Source: Galaxea fascicularis
Lineage: Eukaryota; Cnidaria; Anthozoa; Scleractinia; Euphylliidae
Assembly: GCA_948470475.1 (NCBI GenBank)
Contig: OX419347.1
Location: forward strand, 7,135,993 to 7,199,992
Reading direction: 5' to 3'
Length of the DNA stretch: 64,000 nt
The notes under the pieces were generated by a model. That model was not told the origin of the DNA. It saw nothing but the letters and a program-made list of their open reading frames with translations, and made no database searches. Below are positions 9,537 to 22,029 of the stretch, one piece after another. Position 1 is the stretch's first letter, and the number at the start of each line of letters is the position of its first letter. The position numbers and the translations under genes are program-made.

Positions 9537-11931
9537 TAGTGCTGAACGAGAAGTATTGTTAAGTTAAGGACTTTTGGCACGGCGTAAGCCGCTCACGCCA
9601 CTGAAGTTACAAACCGCAACACGTGTAGAAAACGTTTTAGCATCTAAATCATTTTTCGTGTTGTGTACCTGATCTGTCGTGAAGATATTTTATGTCGGAT
9701 AGTGACGACGCGATTCGTGCTGCGGTGGTGGAGTTAGCTAATCGCGCCGACAGTCGTAAGCAAAAGATCATTGTAGAACCCCGAAAACTGAAGATAGAGC
9801 AAGGCCGCCAGTCAACACATCCAACACGAATACATTAACGGTGACATTTAAACCCTACGAGCAACAGCTAACTAATTAGAAAAATTCTCACGCTTCCACA
9901 CTACATTCACCGCCCAGATCGTCGCGAGTTTTCAGAAACCATTTGAAACACCGCGCGGGTTCTGAAAAATCTAAGGAATTACAAGTTTGTCCCAATCCTC
10001 ACCATGCACGATGACGTTAAATCATCCAAAATGGCCGACACGTTGGACAGGATACAGAGGTAATTAGACTTTTATTTATGTTTAAATCATTATGAGACTC
10101 ACAGGTCAATCAGACTTGTTGTAAGACGAAAGCTGCACAGGATTATTTTTGCATGACGCTAGCCAGCGTACGGTATAATTCATAAATTCACATGAGGCAG
10201 CTGTAAGCGAAAGTCATCCTTGAACGCCAGTGCTGTTTGGTTACCTTACCTCTAGCACATTGGACTTGAATCGTATCATAGGTTTGTATTCAGTGAGTCG
10301 CAAACAACAAAGTGAAGTCAAAATCGGCCGTAAGTGGCCGATAAAATTAAGTAGACATCCGCTATCTACACCAACACAACATTAACAAAGGTCGTGCAAA
10401 AACGTCTTCACGAGGAGAATGAAAGAAGTTTGGAACAGTAAAGAAGTTGTTGGTCTATATCTCAACATGTACACATAATTTATTAGTTAATTATCTAATG
10501 TTTTCTTTTAGTTTATGTTAAAGACTGTAGAGGCTACGATGGGACGAAAACAGAGCGAAAACTGATTCAGTTTCCCGTTTGGTTTTTGGTGTTGCGTATG
10601 TTGAGTAGCTACAAAGAGCACAGAATGAAAATGTAGGTAAAACTAAAAGATAAATCATTGTACAGACCTTCAGGGATGCAGGAAGAAAAATCACCAGTTA
10701 AAAGCTGGGATGTGACAATCAAGGAAAGCTGGAATAAAAACACAGATAAGACCAGACATAAAATAAGTCTCCATTGGCTTGGGGATTTTAGGTCATTAAC
10801 AATAAAAGAAACATTAGACAATTCGTACATAAAGCCAAAGCGATGCCATTTGCACTAAGTTGTGGTCCTGGGCCTTATCCACTGAGAAAGATCACACCTG
10901 GCGAAAAACAATAACGAATGTCTCCTACTTCTGTCATTTATAAACTTAACAGACTCTCTTATCTTATTGTTGGCGGCATTTCAATTGCAAATAGTCAAAA
11001 CAAAATGATAAAAAATATTAAGTAAGCAGTATAAAGTCTGCATATGATTTATTCAAGTATATTCTCTATATCCAATATTGAATTTGTTTTGAGACTTTTA
11101 AGTCCTTATTCGTGACAAAAGGATATTACTCAGTTCGTCCTGTACACTTCAGTCTTGTCAATGAATGAGAGTGTCTGATCCCCACAGGGCAATCTCAATT
11201 CTTTTTCATGCCGTATCAACCACTCATCATTGTTTGCAATTATCTTCGTCAGGGAACAAAGGATTACATTAGTTGTGAACCGTTATCAGTGAAAGAAAGC
11301 ATCGTCAAGTTCTTTCGGAGGCTCAAATGCCAAGTCGGTATTGTTTGTAGAATTTACAGCAAGCCATAAGAGTCTTAATTTTATTACCTGTCTTAAACCA
11401 TACCTCCAAAACGGTTTTCTAAAATTAGCGCACCGCAAAGTGGTAATAACAATGTTTTTTTCATAAGGTGGTTGCTGAAGATTGTTTCGTCTTGTAACTG
11501 CTTAAAGATTTTTCAGGTTAGACGCACAATTTCTAATGTAAATGTTCTCAATGTCATATGACTCATATCGTACGAAATAAAAAAGAAAACGAAAAGCTTC
11601 GCGTCATTTTTAGTAAGTACGCAATTTTGGACTACATGCATGTAAATAAAGAAACAGTTAATAAGCAGATACACAGATGAGCAAAGAAAAAATGATATAT
11701 TAAGTAGATAAATAAATATATCAAGATGAATAAATAAAGAAAGAAACGAACAAACGAACCAACGGACGGATGAATGAATGAATGAATGATTTTAACAATA
11801 CGGAATTGTGTAAATGAGAAAATGAATGAACAAATGAAAGTATCACCTGTTCATTAACTATCATTGTGGCGGCTGAGGAGAATTACGTGAAAAATCAAAC
11901 AAGTAGCTAACGTGTCCTAGTCTAGCTTATT
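9537..11931. other. Gene-free stretch with one small open frame
   Basis: No domain is recognisable. A 48-codon frame from the ATG at 9692 to the TAA at 9836-9838 starts MSDSDDAIRAAVVELANR, acidic then basic in character; it could be a remnant of a transposon-associated protein, but this is a guess. From about 11640 to 11830 the sequence is a decayed tetranucleotide tract (AATA, GAAC and ATGA units; four ATGA in a row near 11772-11789). Confidence 0.35.
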
Positions 11932-12308
11932 AGGGACCTTAAGCAACGAGGACGACGACGACAACGAGAACGTCATTTCAAAATATAACTTCTCGTTTTA
12001 GTAACTCTTCCACGATTATTCCAATTTGTTTAGCGTGAGAAATGCGGGCTAGCTGTCCGCTGGTCCAGGGCCTAAATTACTGTAAACGGTGTTAAAGCAA
12101 AGAAAACGAAAGAAAAACTTGCCGTCATGCGCTCACGTTCTCGAGAAAACCTACAATTTGGTCATTTCACGTTGTTGTTTTGCAGAGGACGGCAAAGAAA
12201 TGTACAAAATGTAAAACGCACGTGCAGAGTGTTGTTTTGGCTCATTAAGCCTTTTGTTTCGTGGCGTTCTCGTTTCCGTCGTCGTCGTCGTCGTTGCTTA
12301 ACCTCCCT
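11932..12308. mobile_element. Second MITE of the CAACGAGAACG family, TSD ATT
   Basis: Inverted ends of about 40 bp (AGGGACCTTAAGCAACGAGG and its complement at the right). ATT flanks it at 11929-11931 and 12309-12311. Its interior matches the element at 8733-9099 in reverse orientation, including the run TTTCAAAATATAACTTCTCG. Confidence 0.75.
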
Positions 12309-12673
12309 ATTAGTGATCAGTTGACAGCTATCATTGGATGAATTCAGGGACGAACTTCGGATCATGTGGCCAGACGAGTTATCCAGGAAAGTTCGTTCGT
12401 CACGGACGAGCCACCGTGATAGTTCGTCCGGGCGGATGGTCCGTCTATTTTCTCATTCCTGCAGTGTTTCAACTCAGACGAATTAACAGACGGTCTACTC
12501 TTCTTTGCCCAAGTTCTTACCAGACGGATAATCCCTCTCTAGTGTAAACTTGGCCAATGAACACAAAAATAATCATGTTTTCTCTACGTGCTTTTATAGG
12601 CACTGTACCTAGACCTATTTACATTTGGTAACAAGCTGTTTTTCATTTGTTTCTGGTTGTTTTTCTTCGTCGC

Positions 12674-13020
12674 CGACCGGTTGGCTCAGTTGGTAGAGTG
12701 CCGGACTACCGTGCGGGAGGTCGTGGGTTCAAAGCCCCGACCGGACCAACACTCAGGGTCTTTAAATAACTGAGGAGAAAGTGCTTCCTCTACAAATGGT
12801 TAGACTTTCTAGTCTTCTCGGATAAGGACGATAAGCCGGAGGTCCCGTCTCACAACTCCTCACAATTAAGACTCTGTGGGACGTTAAAGAACCACTAGGG
12901 ACGTAACGAACCCTGGCTGTGACCACCCCTAGTGCTGACCTTGTAGAGGGCCACAAGTTTATTAGTTGCTTCAACTATTCCGTGCCACCCTCTTTAAATA
13001 AAGTGTATTATAACTTGTTT
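12674..13020 (+). mobile_element. tRNA-derived SINE
   Basis: The 5' part folds like a tRNA, with an A box in TTGGCTCAGTTGGTAGAG (12681-12698) and a B box in GTGGGTTCAAAGCC (about 12723-12736), the internal RNA polymerase III promoter. A non-tRNA body of about 250 bp follows and ends in CCCTCTTTAAATAAAG. It encodes no protein and depends on LINE enzymes for copying. The same 3' tail recurs as a fragment near 27245-27285. Confidence 0.8.
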
Positions 13021-13190
13021 GTTCTCACTGATCAGATGAATTTTTAATTGAATTGAAATGAAGTAAGTAAGCAAGCTAAAACCTAAGTTAGAACGCCAAA
13101 ACTTAGCACTAACTCTCTACCTAATTGATGTACGACCTTTATAGCGGAGCTCCAGCGGCCCGAAGGGCCGCAAAGCGGAGCCCCATACCT

Positions 13191-13222
<32 letters not shown>

Positions 13223-15030
13223 ATCTTGGCTAGCGGTTTTGCTCGTGGGCGCGACCGACGACGACGACGACGACGACGACGACCTCGCACAATAATTAAT
13301 AATACCCTAATAATAATAATAATAATCCAACATGGCGGCCATACTCCAGCTGATCACCTAGTTTACAGCGGACATCTTTGATATTAGACATCCATGTCAA
13401 CGTCAATTGACACCTGTCAAAACAACGTATCCGCTGACCCGTATCACGTGACTATATTGCGGGCTCAAGTTATGAGCTGTCGAGGTCAGCTGTTTTTTTA
13501 AGTTGACCGCTGACCAGCTAATGGTTTTCAATTCGATCGCAGGCTCAAGCCAGGCCAAAACGAGGCGTAATCTTTCGCCAGGATCAACAGATCTCCGTCC
13601 TGTAAACAATTCGCCGCCTACAGCTGTACCTTGACTACTTCTCAGTTCGTTCTTTGTTTAAACCGATGAGAATCAGCCTTTGGATGTTAACAGCAGGAAA
13701 TTGAATTGCCTGGCTTTGCTATTTTATAGTTTACGGATCTTCGAGAGAAAAGATCGTGTGGTTTGGCAGGCTTTTAATCATGCAGGTGCTGTCTTCGATT
13801 GCTGACTTTTGCTGTGTATTAAACTGGACGGTTTTGCCGCTAAAAATCCTTAATTGAAGAAGCTTCCTTCGTAGACATGGGAAGTAACACAAAGTGACGG
13901 TGAAAAACTTCAAGGCCCGCTAAGGATTTGTATCTGCTTAGCAAATGAATACTTTTGTGTGAAATGACGGCTTCAGCTTTTATTAGCTTTGCGTTCGGAG
14001 TGATTGTTCACTGACTTAAACTGTCCGCAGGTTAGTACTCCTGTTGTGTCTTTTATATGACATATGATGATTTTTCTCTGCAACTACGAGTTATGTTTGT
14101 TACTTGTCTTAGTTTTCCAACTTCTACAAGGAACGCCGAAGAAACATTCGCCGGCATCGTTCTTTGTTTTCTAGCTTACCGGTTGTTGTTTTCATGCTGT
14201 TTTCGTACTAAAAAATGCTCGTCTTTTTTCCAAATGTATATTTTCGATCCAATATTTCATTTTGAACCCTAAAATTCTTAGTTTTCCCTGCTGTCGCTCA
14301 TTTTTTGGGCAAAGTATTGGTTGAAGAAAAGCTAAGCGAAGTCCAGACGGTTTATATCCTCGGCTTCGCTTTGTTTTCGGAAACTCGCAAAGAGTAATCG
14401 ACAACTCATTGCCAAACGTAAACACGACTTTTAACATCTGCAGCATTGGAAATGTCAGCAATATGTTGTCCCTCAAAAGCAATTCTCGTTGTTAGTTAAA
14501 AAAATCGCAGATTTTCAAGGCTATCGCAGTAAAAACTTCGTCCTTTGTTCAATGTTTACGGCTGAAAAATGTTTTTCAGAAATCCTGAGTCAGATGTTAT
14601 CATTAACAGTGATGTTAAAAATAATACTACCCTCGACTTGTAGTCAAGGTTTGTTGTTTGCAATATTTGTAATTGATCGAAGTCAAGAACAAAACCATTC
14701 TCAACATCACTAGATAATTGCAGTTGATCACCTGAGTTGATTCATGGCTAAAATACTATGCTCGATCAGTCTGTCGCCGTCACTATTCTCAATGAAAAGT
14801 AAAGTCGATTTCGCTCAACGTTTTTCCATGTTATTGTAAAAAGGACATCGACGGCACTTTCTATCGTCTTTACTGTAATAGATCACAAGAATAACACAAT
14901 AAAATGTTCAAAACAAGGCGAGCAAAGTACTTTTGTTTTTTTATGAGCTCACTTTGAGGTTTTATCGCACTTTCGCTGTAAAATATTTTTTGATAGATTT
15001 AAATGTCACCGATACATGTTGGTTGTGAAG

Positions 15031-15222
15031 GGCTTATTGTACTTTGCGAAACGAAGCGAAACGAAATCAAAATCTGTACTTTGCGAAATGAAATCTGTAC
15101 TTTGCGAAAAGAAAATCTGTACTTTGCGAAATGAAATCTGTACTTTGCGAAATAAACATTTCCTTTCTCGCTGCGTCTACTCGGATATTCTAAACTGAAA
15201 ATTCCCCCCAAAAAAGCCGAAG
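15031..15222. repeat. Copy-A-specific insertion with 21-22 bp tandem repeats
   Basis: Copies B and C lack this 192-base segment, and GAAG flanks it (15027-15030, 15219-15222). Inside, CTGTACTTTGCGAAA recurs about every 21-22 bases between 15074 and 15152, with one more distant unit near 15038. Confidence 0.6.
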
Positions 15223-15375
15223 TTGGTTTAATAGTGGGACACTAGAACTGTTAACCTAGTTAAGTGATTTTTACCACTTATATCGAAATGTAATCAGATG
15301 TAATTAAACTGTGATGAAGAAAAGTTTGTTAATCGTTTTTGCTCATCATAATCATATAGTTCCTGTGCCACAAAG

Positions 15376-15745
15376 TAGTGGTGGGAATCGGTTGAGATTT
15401 CACAACCGATCGATCATCGATTATAATCGAAGAAATCTGCCAATAAGCATTTCATGTATTTTTCACCTACATAGAAGTCAAAGTGAGAGCGGGTACGCAC
15501 AGGTAAACACATTCTTAGATCATATCTGCTGTTATGACTTAGAAGTTAGGAGTCCACGAAAAACCACACCAAACTCACACCAAGATATTAAACGGTCATT
15601 TTTCTTGATTTTAATACTTTTGTGTCCCCAATAATAAAATAATTTTTTCCGCAAGAAGCGATTATGAAAAAAGAATAATCGATTGTCGCGTCGCTTGAAC
15701 TTTTCGATCAACTTTCGTTTACAACCGATCATCGGCCCACCACTA
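15376..15745. mobile_element. hAT-like MITE nested in copy A
   Basis: The ends TAGTGGTGGGAATCGG and complement TAGTGGTGGGCCGATG are inverted repeats flanked by the 8-bp direct repeat CCACAAAG (15368-15375, 15746-15753). An 8-bp duplication and TAG/CAG ends are typical of hAT. Copies B and C of the host element carry it at the same place. Confidence 0.75.
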
Positions 15746-15980
15746 CCACAAAGACCGATGATTATTCGAAAATCTACGTTTGCACTTGATTGAATGACGG
15801 CTCTGGCTCTGCAGCAAAACAGTAAAAAATATGTGTATATGTAATCACAATATAGAGAAGTCCTTACTGGAGTCATGGTTCAAGTCCTGTGGCATTGCCA
15901 TATTAGTTTATCGGTAAATGCTAATATTAAGGAAATAACTGTGGAGCTCCGCTTTTAGGCTTGCCTAAATCTATATATTA

Positions 15981-15996
15981 GCGGAGCCCCATACCT

Positions 15997-16028
<32 letters not shown>

Positions 16029-18609
16029 ATCTTGGCTAGCGGTATTGCTCGTGGGCGCGACCGACGACGACGTCGCACAATAATTAATAATACTCTAATA
16101 ATAATAATAACAATAATCCAAAATGGCGGCCACACTCCAGCTGACCATCTAGTTTACTGCGGACTCTGCGGACATCTTTGATATTAGACATCCATGTCAA
16201 CGTCAATTGACACCTGTCAAAACAACGTATCCGCTGACCAGTATCACGTGACCATATTGCGGGCTCAAGTTATGAACTGTCGAGGTCAGCTGTGTTTTTT
16301 AAGTTGACCGCTGACCAGGTACTCGTTTTCAATTCCATCGCAGGCTCAAGCCAAGCCAAAACGAGGCGTAAGTTTTCGCCAGGATCAACAGATCTTCGTC
16401 CTGTAAACAATTTGCCGCCTACCTTGACTACTTCTCAGTTCGTTTTTTGTTTAAACCGATGAGAATCAACCTTTGGATGTTAAGAGCAGCAAATTGAATT
16501 GCCTGGCTTTGCTATTTTATAGTTTACGGATCTGCGAGAGAAAAGATCGTGTGGTTTGGCAGGGTTTTAATCATGCAGGCGCTGTCTTCGATTGCTCGCT
16601 TTTGCTGTGGATTAAACTGGATGGTTTTGCCGCTAAAAATCCCTAATTGAAGAAGCTTCCTTGGTAGACATGGGAAGTAAAACAAAGTGACGGTGAAAAA
16701 CTTCAAGGCCCGATAAAGATTTGTATCTGCTTAGCAAATGAATACGTATACTTTTGTGTGAACTGACGGCTTCTGCTTTAGCTCTGCGTTCGGAGTGATT
16801 ATTGACTGACTTAAACTGTCCGCAGGTTAGTATTCCTGTTGTGTCTTTTATATCACATATGGTGATTTGTCTCTGTGACTACGAGTTGTTTGTTACTTGT
16901 CTTAGTTTTCCAATTTCTACAAGGAACGCCGAAGAAACATTCGCTGGCATCGTTCTTTGTTTTCTTATACCTTTTGTTGTTTTCATGTTGTTTGGATGGA
17001 CTAAAAACGCTCGTCTTTTTTCCAAATGTATATTTTCGCTCCAATATTTCATTTTGGAGCCTAAAACTCTTCGTTTTCCCTGCTGTCGCTCATTTTTTTG
17101 GGCAAATAAAGAATTGGTTGAAGAAAAGCCAAGCGAAGTCCGAACGGTTTATATCCTCGGCTTCGCTTTGTTGACATTATTGGAACCTCGCAAAAGAGTA
17201 ATCAACAACTCATTGCCAAATATAAACACGATTTTTAACAGCTGCAGCATTGGAAATGCCAGCAATTTGTTGTCCATCAAAAGCAATTCTCGTTGTTAGT
17301 TAAAAAATCCCAGATTTTTAAGGCTATTGCAGTAAAAACTTCGTCCTTTGTTCAATGTTTACGGCTGAAAAATGTTTTTCAGAAATCCTGAGTCAGATGT
17401 TATCATTAACAGTGATGTCAAAAATAATACCACCCACGACTTGTAGTCAAGCGAGTTTGTTGTTTGCAATATTTGTAAGTGATCGAAGTCAAGAAAAAAA
17501 TGATTCTCAACATCACTCGATAATTGCAGTTGATCACCTGAGTTGATTCATGGCTAAAATAGTATGCTCGATCAGTCTGTCGCAGTCACTTTTCTCAATG
17601 AAAAGCAAAGTCGATTTCGCTCAACGTTTTTCCATGTTGTTGTAAAAAGGACATCTACGGCACTTTCTATCGTCTTTACTGTAATAGATCACAAGAATAA
17701 CACAATAAAATGTTCAAAACAAGGCGAGCAAAGTACTTTTGTTCTTTTATGGGCGGTGTCGAAGAGAGCTCACTTTGAGGTTTTATCGCACTTTCGCTGT
17801 AAAATATTTTTTGATAGATTAAAATGTCACCGATACATGTCGATTGTGAAGTTGGTTTAATAGTGGGACACTAGAACTGTTAACCTAGTTAAGTGATTTT
17901 TACCACTTGTATCGAAATGTAATCAGATGTAATTAAACTGTGATGAAGAAAAGTTTGTTAATCGTTTTTGCTCATCATAATCATATAGTTCCTGTGCCAC
18001 AAAGTAGTGGTGGGAATCGGTTGAGATTTCACAACCAATCGATCATCGATTATAATCGAAGAAATCTGCCAATAAGCATTTCATGTATTTTTCACCTACA
18101 TAGAAGTCAAAGTGACAGCGGGTACGCACAGGTAAACACATTCTTAGATTATCTGCTGTTATGACTTAGAAGTTAGGAGTCCACGAAAAACCACACCAAA
18201 TTCACACCAATGTATTAAACGGACATTTTTCTTGATTTTAATATTTTTGTGTCCCCAATAAATTTTTAATTTTTCCGCAACAATTGATTATGAAAAAAGC
18301 ATAATCGATTGTCGCTTCGCTTGAACTTTTCGATCAACTCTTTCGATTACAGTCGTTCATCAGCCCACCACTACCACAAAGGCCGATGATAGTTCGAAAA
18401 TCTACGTTTGCACTTGATTGAATGATGGCTCTGGCTCTGCAGCAAAACAGTAAAAAGTATATATATATATATATGTAATCACAATATAGAGAAGTCCTTA
18501 CTGAAGCCATGGCTAGAGTCCTGTGGCATTGCCACATTAGTTTATCTGTAAATGCTAATATTAAGGAAATAACTATGGAGCTCCGCTTTTAGGCTTGCCT
18601 AAATATATA
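15981..18609 (+). mobile_element. Hairpin-ended element, copy B
   Basis: Closely similar to copy A along its length, but the left end lacks the outer GCGGAGCTCC-hairpin unit and begins at the inner GCGGAGCCCC. TATTA stands on both sides (15976-15980 and 18610-18614), reading as a 5-bp target duplication. It lacks the 192-base insertion of copy A and carries the same nested hAT-like MITE. No gene is recognised; the open frames inside are short and not clearly conserved as proteins. Confidence 0.75.
18005..18373. mobile_element. hAT-like MITE nested in copy B
   Basis: Same ends and same CCACAAAG duplication (17997-18004, 18374-18381) as in copy A, at the same position in the host element. Confidence 0.72.
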
Positions 18610-18614
18610 TATTA

Positions 18615-20736
18615 TCAATACAGATACCCTTGGCTAAAAAAGTCGTTTCTCAAAAAAAGTGAAATATGATGTTACCCCCAACAGCGAGTCAACAACAACA
18701 GAAATGTGTCTCTGTTAATTTTCCTATGAAAAGCATCATGTTATTTACAAACAGACCAGTAGTATCCTGTTCTTTAAGGAACATGACAGCTCAATTATTG
18801 ATTTTCTTCAATAAATTTTAATTTACAGCCTTTGTAAAACAAGCGTTATTGAGAGAGAGATCATTGTTTTTCAGTTACATTAAAGCCAAAGTATTTTTCA
18901 TAATGAAACAATTTCTGCTGTTCCACCGCTACAAGAACGAAATGTTTTTTGAGCAAATTTCGCCGTACAAGTTGACGTAATGGTCTCTATTCTAGCTTAC
19001 TTTGCCTTTTACAGTAAAGAATTTAGTTCAATTAGAAATCCATGGGAAATTTTGTTAGTTTTTGGCCATTTTGCGCGTACTTTATGGATATCGATAGCGA
19101 TGTACGTCTATGAAAAAAAGAATTATGTTATGAGTAGGTTTTTTGTAACCGGTTGAACCAATGCATGGAACGAAGCTCTTATTCGCTTTCAACAGCGACT
19201 TGAAAAAAACGCATTACAAAGAAGTACAAACTTTACAAGTGTCTCGCGGTAAATATACCCACGAAAACCCAACGAAACTCTGACATTTTAAACACTTACG
19301 AACACTGTTTCCACAGTACAGAGCAAACACCACATTGTATGATTCCAGGGTCAAATAGTTGGCAACTACGGGCTTCTGTTAGGCGGTGACCAGTAACTCG
19401 AGCTGCCGCACACATTGGTTTACTCGAAGCGAATGTTTTTAAGTTGAATCAATTCACAGTTTGTGAAGGCAGTTTTGATTGGCTCAATCAGTTCTCCGCA
19501 ACGACATGCAGAGTGCCCTCTCGTTTTGTAGTGTTTAGGCCATATCTTATTTACCCATTTTCCCTCGCAATCAAATGTAATTTCCGCTCTCTGATTGATA
19601 ACAAGAAACGCCGAAGCAATGGAGTTTCATATCATCAAACATATTTACTCATCAATATGATCCGCCGACGTTAACTTTAATTTGACTTTACAATCCGAAT
19701 GTTTTCAAATAAAGACGTGTTATTAGTTGAAAAAACAAACGCGTTACGAACCTGCATCGAATCAGGCACAAATTTGTTCGCGTGAAAACACAAATCAAAC
19801 ATTTTAAATTTTATACCAGCATTAATGCAAGGATCAAGACAAACACTTGACAGTAGCACGTACAACTACTCAGCGTCTGTCAAACTAATACTTATTTTAA
19901 TATTTAAAATGTCTCTTGTCTTCAAACAATTCGCGAACCATACCTCTGCTGCGAGAAATTACATCAATCAATCAATCTAAAGCTCCCACAAAGACCTTTA
20001 TCTTCTATTTTTATCCGGGAACACTAATCAGTGCTCTTGTCCTCATAAAATTTATTCCAACAGTTTTCAAGGATAAGAAGTTACATCGTTTGGTGTAATT
20101 AATGGAAATGGAAGAATTGTGACCATGAGATAAAGATTTGGAAATAGCTCCAGGCTGTGATAATCAGTGATAAACCTTTTACAAATCATCTACACCTGTA
20201 ACAGTAAGCTAATTAAAATGCTCCACTGGCACAATATTAATTGTTTCAAGGCATGTTGGTTATTGCTCGTTAGTTTAATTTCTTGGGGGAAGTTTAGTGT
20301 CGTGAAACACGAAATGAATTTGGTAGGTTTACTAAAAAAATATCTGAGGCATTGGTTATCCTGAATTCTCCCGAGAAAAAAGGGCCGTGATTTTCTTTCA
20401 GTATTTTGTAAGCTATGATTCTGTGGTCGTGAAAACAGATCGACTAGTTATAGAATCAAATCGACTCTCCTAAGCTTCCTTATTTTCTAAGTCAACACAA
20501 AACGTTTTCTTTATCATAGGCCTCAGAAAACGTTAATTCTCGTTGTAACTGGAATCATGTTTACAATGGGAAAATCGCATGCGTAATTTCTGAGGAAAAA
20601 AAGTTAAGAACCTTACTGGACTTCTATGGCTTTGGGACCAAGTTCTAGTCCTTTCGAGGGTCGGGAGAGGTGAAAAATTGAATATTATTTTGACTGGGTG
20701 ACCACGCCAAAATATGTCTTTCAGTAAGAATGGCCT
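18615..20736. other. Gene-free AT-rich stretch
   Basis: Only short open frames occur here, with no domain, no repeat ends and no convincing splice-joined coding. I see nothing to annotate. Confidence 0.4.
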
Positions 20737-21551
20737 GGGGCCAGTCGTTCGAAAGCCGATTAACGCTATTCCAAGATTAACAAGGCCCCTGGAGACGTTA
20801 ACGTGAAAGGCCTAAATGGTCATTATTTGTGAATTCGCTCTCAGTACTGATCTACCGGTAACTTTCACTCAGTGGTTCTGTGGGTACTGTAGCCAAACAC
20901 GAGCCAAACACACAGTGGTTCGAGGCACACTCGACTGGAATGCAATTATTCACAGTTGAAAGCACAAAACCAAAGCAATGAACGGAACAAATCAACATCC
21001 TTTCAATCATTTATACTTATGGTCAACCTATGTCACGGCGCTGTGAGAATGAAATCTTTACTTAAAAGGTTTTCTTTGACAAATGAGTACGTATATGAGG
21101 AACTGCGGCTGATCAGCTAGCTGCACTGTTTGGCGATTCCAGCGTCACATGGTACAGGAATAAAATCGAAAAAAGAAGACTACAAAAAAGTCAACAACAA
21201 CAGGTAACGGAAGCGGTCACCCACCCAAGTAGTAACCCCGGCCAACAGGGCTTACCTCCAATGACAAGCACAAGCTCGTGGCTAATTACCATATGCCACT
21301 ACCATGACGACGAAACTCGACCGAATTTTATACGTGGTCTGCCTATGTGGCATCCCACGTAAAAATTATCGAAAGAGTTTTTTTTCTCTATGCCCAAAAG
21401 TTGTTCAACGCTGATATTCTGCAAACTGTTAGATTAGAGGAGCTCAATTCTGAAAAACAAAAAGCAGCGAGAGAGACTTTTACCTGGAAGTTAAAAACCA
21501 AAACCAAAGTTTACTAGATTAAGTTAAGCGGCTTTCGAATAACCGGACCCT
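20737..21551. mobile_element. Probable TIR element (approximate ends)
   Basis: The left end GGGGCCAGTCGTTCGAAAGC resembles the complement of the right end (GGGTCCGGTTATTCGAAAGC), and both continue with a CTTAA/TTAAC-like stretch. I could not settle the target duplication. The interior contains a 5S-like segment. Confidence 0.45.
21201..21300 (-). ncRNA. 5S rRNA-like segment, probably a SINE3-type or 5S-derived remnant
   Basis: On the minus strand the run TAAGCCCTGTTGGCC, then TACTTGGGTGGGTGACCGC, matches the internal promoter region of eukaryotic 5S rRNA (A box and C box). The 5' third does not match 5S well, so this is not a functional 5S gene; a 5S-derived SINE or pseudogene is likelier. 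Confidence 0.4.
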
Positions 21552-21834
21552 GAATGAAAAATGGACTATTCAAGGCTTAAAAGTGGGGTCGTAAATTTGA
21601 CAACAGAAATCTAATTAACACAAAGTCCCCACAAACCTTACCAAAAGTCAGGCATCTTTGCGACCTCAATGCTTAAGCGAGATCGTTGACGTCAGTAAGA
21701 CCGAGACCTGCAGCCTTCAGAAGAGCCATGTAATCAAAACAAAACAACAGCTTGACAATAAATCAACAAAAACCTCGGTATCTCTAAAATCGCAGATCTC
21801 ATAAATTAATAGGGAGGAACAAACGAAAGGAATA

Positions 21835-22025
21835 ATGAATGGGAGCACGGAAGGACGGACGGATATGCAGACAGACAGACCGACAGATGGACGGACATGC
21901 AGACAGACAGACCAACAGACGGACGGATATGCAGACAAGAAGACAGACGGACAGGCGGATGGACAAAAGCATAGTCAGATGGATAGACAAATGAATGAAC
22001 GAACGAACAAATGAATGAATGAATT
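21835..22025. repeat. Degenerate GACA/GACG tetranucleotide tract
   Basis: Imperfect repeats of GGAC, GACA and GATG, with ATGCAGACAGACAGACC occurring repeatedly, running into GAATGAAT at the right. The repetitive minus-strand translation (Cys/Ser/Val/Pro-rich) is an artefact of this tract. Confidence 0.75.
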
Positions 22026-22029
22026 TCCT

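Larger units (their letters stand above)
13144..15975 (+). mobile_element. Hairpin-ended element, copy A
   Basis: One of three copies of a roughly 2.7-kb family. The left end is GCGGAGCTCC, then a GC-rich hairpin (GGCCC GAA GGGCC core), then AGCGGAGCCCC. The right end is GGAGCTCCGCTTTTAGG followed by the hairpin around TTTAGGCTTGCCTAAA and CTATA. Inside are GAC and TAA microsatellites (13252-13283, 13308-13326), a long AT-rich body and a nested hAT-like MITE. I see no gene. TATTA follows the right end, but TTATA, not TATTA, precedes the left end. It abuts copy B head to tail. Confidence 0.75.

Noticed and set aside
10609..10858. Overlapping short open frames on both strands
   Set aside because: No motif, no splice context and no similarity to anything known to me.
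12674..12750. A functional tRNA gene on the plus strand
   Set aside because: A and B boxes are present but the arm sequence is degenerate, and the unit continues into a typical SINE body and tail.
13731..13913. A 60-codon open frame present in all three copies of the hairpin-ended element (also 16524-16706 and 33172-33357)
   Set aside because: None of the copies starts with ATG, the differences do not favour silent changes, and no family is recognisable. It is probably chance openness in similar DNA, although a 3-base indel in copy C keeps the frame.
15016..15198. CRISPR-like direct repeats
   Set aside because: The 21-22 bp units are contiguous with no unique spacers, in eukaryotic DNA.
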